Shown here: piece after piece, positions 55,108 through 64,000 of the stretch
Position numbering within the stretch: position 1 is the stretch's first letter
How the letters are laid out: every line of letters begins with the position of its first letter
Assembly (NCBI RefSeq): GCF_001662485.1
Contig: NZ_JMTM01000017.1
Span: 434,001 to 498,000 of the forward strand
Length of the DNA stretch: 64,000 nt
Direction of reading: 5' to 3'
Source: Flavobacterium succinicans
GTDB taxonomy: Bacteria; Bacteroidota; Bacteroidia; Flavobacteriales; Flavobacteriaceae
Notes under the pieces: model-generated
What the model saw: the letters and a program-made list of their open reading frames with translations, nothing else
Database searches by the model: none
Told to the model about the DNA's origin: nothing
Program-made: the position numbers and the translations under genes

Positions 55108-58107
55108 TTACAATTCTTCCATTGTATCGCATTCGTACTCAGGTTTGATTGATTTTTTAGGAGCTTGTGTGGCCATTCCTTTGTTTTTTTCTAACAATAA
55201 CTGACCAATTAATTCGACTCTTTCTTTAGCATTTGCAGCTCTTTTGGCTTCGTCTACTTGGCTGTCAAAATAAACAACACCTTCGATTAACGTTTTTTCT
55301 GCTTTAGCATAAATAGACAAAGGATTGTTGTTCCAAAGTACTACATCGGCATCTTTTCCTACTTTAATACTTCCTACTTTGTCGTCTATGTGTAATAATT
55401 TTGCAGGATTTAAAGTCACAAATTTCCAAGCTTCTTCCTCCGAAATGTTACCATATTTAACTGCTTTTGCAGCTTCTTGATTCAATCTTCTTGACATTTC
55501 GGCATCATCTGAATTGTAGGCTACTACTAATCCGTGGTTATGCATAATCGGACCGTTTTGTGGAATAGCATCGTTTACTTCGAATTTATAAGCCCACCAG
55601 TCAGAGAAAGTTGAGGCACCAACACCGTGCTCTTTCATTTTGTCAGCCACTTTGTATCCTTCAAGAATGTGGGTATAGGTATTTACTTTGAAGCCCATTT
55701 TGTCCGCCACATTCATTAACATCAAGATTTCTGATTGCACATAAGAATGACAACTTATGAATCGTTTGTTGTTTAAAATTTCAGCTAAAGTCTGTAATTC
55801 CAAATCGGTTCTTGGCGCTTTTGCTTTGTCTTTTTTGCCGCTTGCATTGTACGTTTTCCAAGCTAAGTCGTATTCTTTGGCTCTTTGAAAGTAATCTGTA
55901 AATACTTGTTCTACTCCCATACGAGTTTGAGGAAAACGAGTTGGATTCGGGTTACCCCAGTTGGATTGTTTTACGTTTTCACCCAAGGCAAACTTGATGA
56001 ATTTTGGTTGGTTTTTGTATAACAATTCTTCTGGTTCCATTCCCCATTTCCATTTTACGATAGCCGAGCGACCACCGATTGGATTTGCAGAACCGTGTAG
56101 TAATTGTGATGTAGTAACACCACCTGCTAAATCTCTGTAAATATTAATGTCTTCGGAGTTGACTACGTCTTCGATAGTTACCTCGGCACTTGAGTTGTGT
56201 CCGCCCTCGTTTACACCATTCGAAATAGCAATGTGAGAGTGTTCGTCAATGATACCGCTGGTTAAGTGTTTTCCTTTGGCATCAATGATAGTAGCTCCAC
56301 CATCTGAAAGATTTTTTCCGATAGCAGCAATTTTACCGTTTTTAACCAATACGTCGGTTTGTTCTAGAATTCCTTCTTTTTCGTTGGTCCAAACCGTTGC
56401 ATTTTTGAATAACAAGGTTTGAGCTTTTGGTAATTCAGTATTTCCGTATGCAATGTTTGGATAAGTAACAGGCTGAACCGCGAATGGTTTTTCAACGGCG
56501 CTTGAGTCTTTTACAATCTTAAATGGCGCAGTTTTTTTGGCATACCAAGTCACTTCTGAACCATTGTTTAAAATGGCTTTTCCAGATAAGTTTTTGGTAG
56601 TGTCTACCAAGCCATTCAGTCTTGAAAAATTAGTTTTTACATCGTCATTAGATTTGATTAATAGCGTAACCCATTGATTCGCAAAAGTCAAATTCGATTT
56701 TACTTTCTTTTTATCTGCGGTTGTAATATCCGATTTTGGTTTGGCAACTTCTCCTTCAATTTTTAACTTATAGGTTTCATTACTTACGGTCAAATCGTAT
56801 TCTCCACGAATATCTTTTACAGTCCAATCGTTAATTACATACTTATTGCCTTGTACCCAGTTTTCGAAAACGATGGTTTTTTCGTCAAAAATAGCACCTG
56901 AGGTAATGATGAAGTTGGCATAACTTCCTGTTTTTAAACTTCCAATTTCATTGCTTTTTCCAAGTAAAGCAGCTGGAGTAGTAGTCAAAGCTTCTAATGC
57001 TTTTGTCGGGTCAAAACCAAATTGAATGGCTTTTAATAAATTCCCTCTAAAGTCCTCTATCTTTTTTAATTTATCTGTAGTTAATGCGAAAGTAATTCCG
57101 TTTTCAGATAGTACTTTTAAGTTGCTAGGTGCTTGATTCCAAAAACGTAAGTCAGCCAACTCCATTTGGTTCGCATTGAACGGATTTGAAACATCGTAAG
57201 CTTCTGGGAAGTTAATCGGAATGATAAAACTAGCATTCGTTTTTTTGATTTCTTGAATGCGTTCAAATTCATTTCCACCTCCTTTAAGGATATAATTCAA
57301 TCCAAATTCTTTTGCAATTTTGGAGGCTCTTAAACTATTCAATTTGTCTTCTGCTGTAAAAATTTGAACTAGTTTTTCGTTAGCAATCAACGCTTCTAAG
57401 GATAAGTCTTTGTTGGAGGCATTCCCATTTTTGTACCATTCTTTGTCGTGATACATTTGACGAAGCAAAGCCATCATTCCCATCAAAGAAGAAGGGTAGG
57501 ATTGATTGGTGGTTACGCTACGAGTAAAACCAAAATGTTGAGTGGCTTTATTGCTCAAAATTCGATTGGTTTTATCGCTGTTATTCAAAGCAACTATGGC
57601 TCCAGTTCCTCTGGCAATACCATCTTGAATGTGAGTGCCTACTACACCAAATCCAGCTTTTAATAATTCTTCAGCTTTGGTTTCGTCGTAAGCGAAAGTT
57701 TCGTAAGCATTGATTTCTGAGCGAATGTTTTCGTTCCAATAATAGCCTGCACGTTTGGTATCATAAGAAGAACCTCTTTCGCCTGATGCCGCTCTTTTAG
57801 GCTTTTCGGCACCAAAACTAGTATACATATCGATGAAGGAAGGGTAAATTGATTTTCCTTCTGCATCAATTATCATCGCGTTTTTGGGGATAGCAACTGA
57901 GTTTCCTGATGCTACTACTTTACCATTTTGAATGAGTAAAGTTCCTTTTTCAATGATTTGAGTAGGGGTAACATAGATTTTTGCGTTGGTAAAAGCAGTG
58001 TAATAATTGTTTTTGTTTGGAATACTTTCGTTATTCGGAAAGTACTCTTGTGCTTGTGTTTTCGCTATAAAAACACCAAAAAAGAGTAGGATTATAAGTT
58101 TTTTCAT
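55108..58107 (-). CDS. Exported tandem amidohydrolase, one module with intact metal site
   Basis: A 999-residue exported protein (signal MKKLIILLFFGVFIAKTQAQ) made of two amidohydrolase modules. The first (about residues 25-430) has SFIDMYTSFGAEKP where HxH is expected and seems inactive. A linker domain of about 120 residues follows. The second module (about 575-975) has an intact metal motif at His623-Ser-His625 in IIDEHSHIAIS. It also has RFISCHSYVQSEI, NTYTHILEGYK and the late Asp in VAYNSDDAEMSRR, so it can bind zinc and hydrolyse C-N bonds. It resembles imidazolonepropionase-like or dipeptidase-like secreted enzymes of Bacteroidetes; the substrate is unknown. It is the first gene of an operon with another, dead-looking relative. 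Confidence 0.85.
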   Translation of the reverse strand: MKKLIILLFFGVFIAKTQAQEYFPNNESIPNKNNYYTAFTNAKIYVTPTQIIEKGTLLIQNGKVVASGNSVAIPKNAMIIDAEGKSIYPSFIDMYTSFGAEKPKRAASGERGSSYDTKRAGYYWNENIRSEINAYETFAYDETKAEELLKAGFGVVGTHIQDGIARGTGAIVALNNSDKTNRILSNKATQHFGFTRSVTTNQSYPSSLMGMMALLRQMYHDKEWYKNGNASNKDLSLEALIANEKLVQIFTAEDKLNSLRASKIAKEFGLNYILKGGGNEFERIQEIKKTNASFIIPINFPEAYDVSNPFNANQMELADLRFWNQAPSNLKVLSENGITFALTTDKLKKIEDFRGNLLKAIQFGFDPTKALEALTTTPAALLGKSNEIGSLKTGSYANFIITSGAIFDEKTIVFENWVQGNKYVINDWTVKDIRGEYDLTVSNETYKLKIEGEVAKPKSDITTADKKKVKSNLTFANQWVTLLIKSNDDVKTNFSRLNGLVDTTKNLSGKAILNNGSEVTWYAKKTAPFKIVKDSSAVEKPFAVQPVTYPNIAYGNTELPKAQTLLFKNATVWTNEKEGILEQTDVLVKNGKIAAIGKNLSDGGATIIDAKGKHLTSGIIDEHSHIAISNGVNEGGHNSSAEVTIEDVVNSEDINIYRDLAGGVTTSQLLHGSANPIGGRSAIVKWKWGMEPEELLYKNQPKFIKFALGENVKQSNWGNPNPTRFPQTRMGVEQVFTDYFQRAKEYDLAWKTYNASGKKDKAKAPRTDLELQTLAEILNNKRFISCHSYVQSEILMLMNVADKMGFKVNTYTHILEGYKVADKMKEHGVGASTFSDWWAYKFEVNDAIPQNGPIMHNHGLVVAYNSDDAEMSRRLNQEAAKAVKYGNISEEEAWKFVTLNPAKLLHIDDKVGSIKVGKDADVVLWNNNPLSIYAKAEKTLIEGVVYFDSQVDEAKRAANAKERVELIGQLLLEKNKGMATQAPKKSIKPEYECDTMEEL

Positions 58108-58328
58108 AATGGGTTAGTTAATTTTTTTAAAATTACTAAAATTAATAACACTTGGAAGGGCTATTTAAATTTTAACTTCTGTTTTATAGCTGAATACTAT
58201 TTTTTGCTAAAATTTTATTTTTTTGTGACTTATTTTTTTAAGTTTTTGAGAATACTTTTTAAATTTAACAAGTTGATTACTGTTATAGTGTCGGATTTTA
58301 TTTTACTTTTATTTAAAAGATTATTTAT

Positions 58329-59864
58329 ATGCTTGTTAAAGTTTTTGGAAGTGCCGTTTTTGGGGTGGAAGCGACCACTATTACGGTAGAAGTTAATATT
58401 GATAATGGGGTAGGGTATCATTTGGTGGGATTGCCAGATAATGCGATTAAAGAAAGTAGTTATCGCATTGCGGCAGCGCTCAAAAATAATGGGTATGCTT
58501 TGCCCGGAAAAAAGATTACGATTAATATGGCTCCGGCCGATTTACGAAAAGAAGGTTCTGCTTACGATTTGACCTTGGCGGTGGGCATTTTAGTGGCTTC
58601 CTCACAGATTTCTACTGCTGTTTTGGACGAATATATTATTATGGGTGAATTGTCTTTGGATGGAAGTTTGCAACCCATAAAAGGTGCATTACCCATTGCG
58701 ATAAAAGCCAAAGAAGAAGGTTTTAAAGGTTTTTTTCTGCCGAAGCAAAATGTGAAAGAAGCCGCCATAGTTGCAGGTTTGGATGTGTATGGCGTTGAAA
58801 ATGTGCAAGAAGTCATTGATTTTTTGGAAGGAAAAGGAACGCTGGAACCCACTAGAATTGATACCCGAGCCGAATTTTATAAAACCTTAGATTTTCCTGA
58901 ATTTGATTTTTCGGATGTGAAGGGGCAAGAAAGTATTAAGCGTTGTATGGAAATCGCTGCTGCAGGTGGGCATAATATTATTTTGATTGGACCTCCAGGG
59001 GCGGGAAAAACGATGCTGGCGAAACGTTTGCCTAGTATTTTGCCTCCGATGACACTACGCGAAGCACTTGAAACTACTAAAATTCATAGTGTTGCTGGAA
59101 AACTAAAAGAAGTTGGACTAATGAATCAACGCCCCTTTCGAAGTCCACACCACACTATTTCAAATGTGGCTTTGGTAGGCGGTGGGAGTTATCCTCAGCC
59201 AGGTGAAATTTCGATGGCACATAATGGGGTGTTGTTTTTGGATGAATTACCCGAATTTAAGCGCGATGTTTTGGAAGTGATGCGTCAGCCGTTGGAGGAT
59301 AGGGAAGTAACGATTTCAAGAGCGAAGTTTACGGTGACTTATCCTTCTTCGTTTATGTTGGTGGCGAGTATGAATCCGAGTCCGAGTGGGTTTTTTAATG
59401 ACCCTAGTGCTCCTCAAACGTCTTCACCACACGAAATGCAACGCTATTTGAGTAAAATTTCGGGACCGCTTTTGGATAGAATTGATATTCATATTGAAGT
59501 AACTCCGGTTCCTTTTGAGAAATTGTCTGATGATCGAAAAGCAGAAAGTAGTGTGGATATACGAAAACGTGTTACAGCTGCTAGAGAATTGCAAAGTCAA
59601 CGTTTTGATTCGCTCGAAAATATTCATTACAATGCTCAAATGAACACGAAACATATTCGGGAGTTTTGTGCTTTGGATGCTGCTTCAAAAGAGTTGTTGA
59701 AAACGGCTATGGAGCGTTTGAATCTCTCGGCTAGAGCTTATGATAGAATTTTGAAAGTTTCTAGGACGATTGCTGATCTTGAAGCGTCTCCCAACGTGAT
59801 GTCTTCGCATATTGCCGAAGCGATACAATACCGTAGTTTGGATAGAGATGGGTGGTTGGGGTAA
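58329..59864 (+). CDS. comM: YifB/ComM-family AAA ATPase
   Basis: A 511-residue Mg-chelatase-like protein. The N-terminal Lon-type domain (about 1-170) begins VKVFGSAVFGVEATTITVEV. The AAA module has the Walker A motif GPPGAGKTMLAK near residues 219-230, Walker B in GVLFLDELPEF near 299-309 and the sensor motif SMNPSPSG. The C-terminal Mg-chelatase-like domain follows. In Vibrio and Haemophilus, ComM is a hexameric helicase that promotes branch migration when transformed DNA is integrated. It occurs in many bacteria not known to be transformable. The gene is monocistronic, followed by element copy 4. Confidence 0.92.
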   Translation: MLVKVFGSAVFGVEATTITVEVNIDNGVGYHLVGLPDNAIKESSYRIAAALKNNGYALPGKKITINMAPADLRKEGSAYDLTLAVGILVASSQISTAVLDEYIIMGELSLDGSLQPIKGALPIAIKAKEEGFKGFFLPKQNVKEAAIVAGLDVYGVENVQEVIDFLEGKGTLEPTRIDTRAEFYKTLDFPEFDFSDVKGQESIKRCMEIAAAGGHNIILIGPPGAGKTMLAKRLPSILPPMTLREALETTKIHSVAGKLKEVGLMNQRPFRSPHHTISNVALVGGGSYPQPGEISMAHNGVLFLDELPEFKRDVLEVMRQPLEDREVTISRAKFTVTYPSSFMLVASMNPSPSGFFNDPSAPQTSSPHEMQRYLSKISGPLLDRIDIHIEVTPVPFEKLSDDRKAESSVDIRKRVTAARELQSQRFDSLENIHYNAQMNTKHIREFCALDAASKELLKTAMERLNLSARAYDRILKVSRTIADLEASPNVMSSHIAEAIQYRSLDRDGWLG

Positions 59865-59895
59865 ATGATTACTGATAAGGTAAATTGTTTCCTTT

Positions 59896-59965
59896 TAGCC
59901 CCGATCGTAGTGGAAATCCTTTGTTGCCGGGGTTCGGCAGCAAAGATTGTAATGGAGAGCGGGAA
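59896..59965 (+). repeat. Dispersed intergenic hairpin element, copy 4 (shortened)
   Basis: It reads TAGCCCCGATCGTAGTGG and ATCC, then stem CTTTGTTGCC/GGCAGCAAAG with loop GGGGTTC. AGATTGTAATGG and AGAGCGGGA follow. The distal GCTCCTAAAA end is missing. Stem and loop are nearly the same as in copy 1, while copies 2 and 3 have different arms. It begins 31 bases after the comM stop. Confidence 0.78.
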
Positions 59966-60002
59966 CCCTCTTTACAAGAATGCCTATTGATGCTGCTTCA
60001 AA

Positions 60003-60040
60003 AAAAAGAGCTACTTATTGAGAATAAAATAGCTCTTTTT
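60003..60040. terminator. Bidirectional terminator between comM and the zinc protease gene
   Basis: Stem AAAAAGAGCTA/TAGCTCTTTTT with a 16-base loop and flanking A/T runs between converging genes. Confidence 0.88.
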
Positions 60041-60052
60041 GTTTTTCATATA

Positions 60053-60916
60053 CTACTGGATGTAATTGAAGGTATTGCCTTGCTTGATATCGCCAGAATG
60101 GAATCCTTTTTGAAACCAGTAGATGCGTTGCTCAGAGGTGCCGTGAGTAAAAGAATCGGGGATAACTTGACCTTGCATTTTCTTTTGGATGGCGTCGTCG
60201 CCTACGGCTTGCGCGGCGCTTAGGGCTTCTTCTATATCACCGGGTTCTAATATGCTATTTTGTTTGTCGTCATAATGTGTCCATAGCCCCGCATAGAAAT
60301 CGGCTTGGAGTTCTAAGGCTACAGATAGTTTGTTGGCTTCGGTTTCGCTTTTTCCTTGCTGTAGTTGACGCATTTTGGTTGAAGTTCCTAATAGATTCTG
60401 AATGTGGTGCCCGTATTCATGACCAATTACGTAAGCCACAGCAAAGTCGCCCCCTTGCGCACCAAATTTTGTTCTCAATTCTTCGAAAAAGGACATGTCC
60501 ATATAGATTTTTTGATCTGCTGGACAATAAAAAGGTCCTGAGGCTGAGCTGGCTCCACCGCAAGCAGTTTCTACTTGTCCGCTAAAGAGCACCAATTTTG
60601 CGGGTTGGAAAGGAAGATTGTTTTCTTGGAAAATTTTACTCCAGGTGTCTTCATTTTCTGCTACAATTGTTTTTACAAATTTGCCTTCTTCGACTTCGCT
60701 TGGGGTTAAATCTCTTTGTTCTGTAGGAGCGCTTTGTGATTGGTTGTTGAATTGTTCTAATATAGGAGTTATCATTTGGGCGTTTTCTCCACCAAAAACA
60801 TTGATGAGTAAAATGATAATTCCTATGATTCCGCCACCTACGATTGATTTTCCTCCGGTAGACATGCCGCGACGATCTTCTACATTATCGCTTTGTCTTC
60901 TTCCTTGCCATTTCAT
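60053..60916 (-). CDS. Membrane-anchored neutral zinc metallopeptidase (YpfJ family)
   Basis: A 287-residue protein. The N-terminal part (about 1-20) is rich in Arg and Asp, and one membrane helix lies at about residues 28-42 (GGGIIGIIILLINVFGG). The rest is a periplasmic metallopeptidase domain with the zinc motif VIGHEYGHHIQNLLG near residues 164-178. Conserved CGGASSASGPFYCPADQKIY near 118-137 carries a likely disulfide. This is the pattern of the YpfJ/neutral zinc metallopeptidase family, whose substrates are not known. It is followed by the shared comM terminator and preceded by a 33-base gap to the kinase gene. Confidence 0.9.
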   Translation of the reverse strand: MKWQGRRQSDNVEDRRGMSTGGKSIVGGGIIGIIILLINVFGGENAQMITPILEQFNNQSQSAPTEQRDLTPSEVEEGKFVKTIVAENEDTWSKIFQENNLPFQPAKLVLFSGQVETACGGASSASGPFYCPADQKIYMDMSFFEELRTKFGAQGGDFAVAYVIGHEYGHHIQNLLGTSTKMRQLQQGKSETEANKLSVALELQADFYAGLWTHYDDKQNSILEPGDIEEALSAAQAVGDDAIQKKMQGQVIPDSFTHGTSEQRIYWFQKGFHSGDIKQGNTFNYIQ

Positions 60917-60949
60917 AATTTGTTGTTTTTGATGTTGTTCGGAATAAAG

Positions 60950-63900
60950 TTACTTAATTTTAGTAATCCATTTTAAGATTACTTCTTCAATAATACCTTT
61001 TATGATTGGTTTTGGGATGTAATCATTCATTCCTACTTTTAGGCATTTTTTGCGTTCTTCTTTCTCGGTTCCAGCGGTGATGGCAATGATTGGGATATCT
61101 TTTCCGTTTTTAAGATTTCTTATGGCTTTGGTGGTTTCGTAACCGTTCATTATGGGCATTTGAATATCCATGAATATCAGTGTTGGTTTTAGGCACTCAA
61201 ATTGTTCAACGGCTTCTTTTCCATTTAAAAATTCGAATACCTCAACTTCGACAAACAAATTCTTTAAAATGGTTTTTAAGAGTAACATGTTTATCTTATT
61301 GTCTTCTACAATCATTATTTTAATATTGGAAAGGTGGTGTTTAGTTTTTAATGGCAGCGGAGCAGGAATGTTTTTTTTAGTTGAATCATAAGCTTCTTCG
61401 GTTTCAGTTACATTTGAAGTTTTTAGCTCAATATCAAAATAGAAAGTACTGCCTTTATTGATTTTACTTTCTAATTGTAACTTGCTATTCATTAAGCTTA
61501 ATAATTGATTGGAAATGGTAAGCCCAAGTCCAGTTCCTCCAAATTTTTTGGAGGTAGAGCTGTCTTCTTGAGAGAAGGCATTGAATATTTTTTTCTTGTT
61601 TTTTTCTAGTATTCCAATTCCGGTATCGATAATCGCAAAACGAAGGGTTTGTTGTGAGTCATTATTTTTAGCGATTACGCCTACCTCAAGTGTGATGCTG
61701 CCTTTATCCGTAAATTTTACTGCATTAGCTAGAAGGTTGATCAAAATTTGCTTTAATCGAACGGAATCTACCCAGACAAATTTGGGGACTTCTGGGGCAA
61801 TTTTTAAGAATAAATCTAATTTTTTTTGATTGGATTCATAAAAAATAAGATCGATAGTTTGGTTTAAAATTTCGGACAGTTCTTGTTTTTCGATGAAAAG
61901 ATCTAGTTTTCCAGCTTCAATTTTAGAAAAATCCAAGATATCATTGATGATATCTAATAAAGACATTGCTGATTGATTAATCGTAGTCATGTATTTTTCT
62001 TGAGTACGATTAAGATGGGTTTTCATGAGCAAATCGGTAAAGCCAATGATTCCATTGAGTGGAGTTCTAATTTCGTGACTCATATTGGCTAGAAAATCAG
62101 ATTTTGCCTTATTGGCAGCTTCCGCGAATTCTTTTTCTTTTAGAATGGTTTCTGTTTCTTTTTGGTTAGTGATGTCGAATAGAATACCTCCAATATATTC
62201 TATAGTATTGTCTTTTTTAATTGCATCGCTAAATTCTTCTATCCAAATATATTGGCCTGATTTTTTTTTGATTCTGTATCGGTCATGATTAGGTTGTTTG
62301 TTGTTGAAATTTCTGTTTTGTTTTTCGATTACGAGTTCTCTGTCTTCGGGATGTATTAAGTTGATTAAAAATATTTTTTGCTCTAAGAAATCATTTTTTG
62401 AATAGCCGGTGAGTTTTTCAATAGAATCGGTTATGTATACTTTTGAGGCGTATTTATCAAATTTTGAGAGATAAACAGTTCCAGGAATATTATTGGCAAT
62501 AAGTTTGAATTTTTCTTCACTTTTATGAATTAGTTTTTCATTTTTATCTCGTTCTAAGGCATATGAAATATTACTGGCCAATGTTTTTAAAATGAAACTT
62601 TCTTCTTTGGACCAATTTCTTTCATAAGAACAATCATCCATACCAATGAATCCTGTAAGTTCATCATTATAAAAAATAGGTACAACCAAGATAGATTTAA
62701 TGTCATTATCAATTAATAATTGTTTGAAAACGGAGTTTTTGAGTTTGCTGGTTTTGGTTTTAAATGTTTTTTTAATTGAGGCTTTACTAGTGATATCAAG
62801 CAAAATCTCTTCATTAAAATTTTGTAATGGGGTGATTTGTAATGGTATTCCCTTTTTACCCCATTTGAATTTTTGTCGGATCAATTTGGTATTTGGGTCT
62901 TTTTCATAATAGAACAAGTGATCGGCTTGCGTTGCATTGCCCATGATTTCAAAGGTGTCTTTAAACATCTCATTTAGGCTTTTGCTTAATAAGAATTTTT
63001 CTGTGCAAAGTGCCATTTCGGCCAGTAAATCACTTTTCTTTTGAAGCTTTTTCTCTGCTTCAAATTGTTTTTGTGTTGCTATGGCGAGGGAGAGTATATC
63101 AGCAATAGTTCTTGCAAAAGTAAGGTCTTCTTGGTCCCAATTTCGTTGATTGGTTGTAGTTTCGAACGATAAAACGCCAAGCAATTCACCATTAAGTAAA
63201 ATTGGGGTATCTATGGCAGATTTTATATTATGAATGCGGTAATAGGATTCGTAAAATTCATTGTTTTCGGCATCTCTGTTAACATTATCTTTATGCAGTT
63301 GAATGCCTTGCTTTATTTTTTGGGTATGAACTGGATAATCGTCTTTTTTTAATGTTATTTTCTTGCCAAAACTATGATTTTCTGCATAATAAATACACAT
63401 GCAAATAATTGTTTTTTCGCGATATCTCCAGTAACTTACTCGATCACAGTTAGAGATTTCCGAAGCGGTTTCAATGATATGCTTAACCACATTATCAATG
63501 TTTTGAAAGTCTCTAAAATTTATCGTAAATAAGTTCTTGATGGTTGCATTGTACAATTCAATTTTTTGTTGTCGCTTATTGTTTTTAAATTCGTTGTTTT
63601 TTATTCGTGTAATGTCTCTACCAATTCCAGAATAACCAATTATATTTCCGTTCTCTTCTTTTCTAACAATAACTTTTAGTGAGATCCAAATGCTTTCCCC
63701 AAATTTGGTGTTTATTGGGAATTCAACTAATGGATAGTTAGTGTTTTTTTCGAAAAGCGTTTTAATTTCATGAAAATAATCGGTACTAATTATTGATGTA
63801 AAATTTTTCCCTAGCAGTTCATCTTCATCATATTGAAGCGTTTTTAGAGAGAAATCATTAATGAAGGTAAAATTTCCTCGCGTGTTGGTTTCAAATATAA

Positions 63901-64000
63901 GATCATTAGCATTTTGAATAATATCTTTGTATTTATTGTGTATGTTTCTTTGTTCTGTAACATCTTGTCCTATGCCTACGATAATATTGTCAGCAAACTT
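60950..64000 (-). CDS. PAS/GAF hybrid histidine kinase with receiver domain, 5' end outside window
   Basis: At least 1016 codons are read, and the frame stays open to the right edge. The beginning is cut off, and the TTG at 63556 is merely internal. In order, the visible part has the end of a PAS/PAC domain (IVGIGQDVTEQ), a full PAS domain (IIQNANDLIFETNTRGNFTF), two GAF domains and another PAS domain (IANNIPGTVYLSKFDKYASK). The kinase core follows, with His in ANMSHEIRTPLNGIIGF and ATPase boxes LINLLANAVKF, DTGIGI and GGTGLGLTIS. A C-terminal receiver ends it, with Asp in LIFMDIQMPIMNGYE. No membrane segment is seen, so it may sense cytoplasmic signals. No response regulator is adjacent on this side. 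Confidence 0.93.
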   Translation of the reverse strand, partial: KFADNIIVGIGQDVTEQRNIHNKYKDIIQNANDLIFETNTRGNFTFINDFSLKTLQYDEDELLGKNFTSIISTDYFHEIKTLFEKNTNYPLVEFPINTKFGESIWISLKVIVRKEENGNIIGYSGIGRDITRIKNNEFKNNKRQQKIELYNATIKNLFTINFRDFQNIDNVVKHIIETASEISNCDRVSYWRYREKTIICMCIYYAENHSFGKKITLKKDDYPVHTQKIKQGIQLHKDNVNRDAENNEFYESYYRIHNIKSAIDTPILLNGELLGVLSFETTTNQRNWDQEDLTFARTIADILSLAIATQKQFEAEKKLQKKSDLLAEMALCTEKFLLSKSLNEMFKDTFEIMGNATQADHLFYYEKDPNTKLIRQKFKWGKKGIPLQITPLQNFNEEILLDITSKASIKKTFKTKTSKLKNSVFKQLLIDNDIKSILVVPIFYNDELTGFIGMDDCSYERNWSKEESFILKTLASNISYALERDKNEKLIHKSEEKFKLIANNIPGTVYLSKFDKYASKVYITDSIEKLTGYSKNDFLEQKIFLINLIHPEDRELVIEKQNRNFNNKQPNHDRYRIKKKSGQYIWIEEFSDAIKKDNTIEYIGGILFDITNQKETETILKEKEFAEAANKAKSDFLANMSHEIRTPLNGIIGFTDLLMKTHLNRTQEKYMTTINQSAMSLLDIINDILDFSKIEAGKLDLFIEKQELSEILNQTIDLIFYESNQKKLDLFLKIAPEVPKFVWVDSVRLKQILINLLANAVKFTDKGSITLEVGVIAKNNDSQQTLRFAIIDTGIGILEKNKKKIFNAFSQEDSSTSKKFGGTGLGLTISNQLLSLMNSKLQLESKINKGSTFYFDIELKTSNVTETEEAYDSTKKNIPAPLPLKTKHHLSNIKIMIVEDNKINMLLLKTILKNLFVEVEVFEFLNGKEAVEQFECLKPTLIFMDIQMPIMNGYETTKAIRNLKNGKDIPIIAITAGTEKEERKKCLKVGMNDYIPKPIIKGIIEEVILKWITKIK

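Overview
The window looks like chromosome from a low-G+C member of Flavobacteriaceae, most likely Flavobacterium or a close relative. The evidence is: AT-rich intergenic DNA; upstream elements of the Bacteroidetes type (TTG, 19-22 bases, TAnnTTTG); few Shine-Dalgarno sequences; tRNA genes without encoded CCA; and lineage-typical proteins (DUF4494, a small acidic protein next to thioredoxin and peroxiredoxin, a PASTA/rluD pair, GHL10 and AmpG-like/NagZ-like genes, exported amidohydrolases). The genus is an inference. No rRNA, prophage, CRISPR array, transposase or toxin-antitoxin pair was recognised. The gene order is mostly ordinary core chromosome with short accessory stretches.

Layout. 1-7.7 kb: the 5' end of an M14 peptidase gene, a DbpA-like helicase, a PhnA-family protein, coaD, ddl, a PASTA protein overlapping an rluA-family gene, a DUF1398 protein with a thioesterase, and a DUF4494 protein. 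7.5-8.9 kb: a peroxiredoxin, thioredoxin and small-protein operon. 9.2-13.7 kb: a cell-wall recycling operon (GHL10, AmpG-like permease, NagZ-like GH3). 14-15.1 kb: an outer-membrane protein and a histidine-kinase dimerisation domain without a catalytic domain. 16.1-24 kb: an amino-acid permease followed by a stress block (katG, dps with a SHOCT protein, a triple-BON protein, osmC with a K+ channel) and two decayed reading frames. 24.6-29 kb: a G+C-rich SusB-like GH97, a repeat-rich intergenic region, an M28 peptidase and a DUF1801 protein. 29-43.5 kb: housekeeping genes (RsmB-like methyltransferase, kup, CPBP protease with menE-like ligase, acyl-CoA carboxylase, lpxD, prfB with a programmed frameshift, threonine aldolase, ybaB, oligopeptidase B-like peptidase, cystathionine-beta-synthase-like enzyme). 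43.8-51.8 kb: dnaK, a lipoprotein, TauE/SafE, an exported adenosine deaminase, three tRNAs, a thiolase and an NlpC/P60 hydrolase. 51.9-64 kb: a TPR protein, an operon of two amidohydrolase-like proteins and a PH-domain protein, comM, a zinc metallopeptidase, and a large hybrid histidine kinase that runs off the right edge.

Themes. Several genes serve envelope maintenance (ddl, PASTA, NagZ/GHL10/AmpG-like, lpxD, NlpC/P60). Others serve oxidative and general stress (peroxiredoxin/thioredoxin, katG, dps, osmC, BON). The strongest candidate for something undescribed is not a protein. It is a family of intergenic elements, four copies in this window, built from two conserved blocks around a variable hairpin and usually ending in GCTCCTAAAA. 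Beside one copy lies an array of five different short palindromes. The prfB frameshift site, the dead-looking amidohydrolase modules and the PhnA protein without zinc-ribbon cysteines also merit a second look. All family assignments were made by reading motifs; no database search was run.
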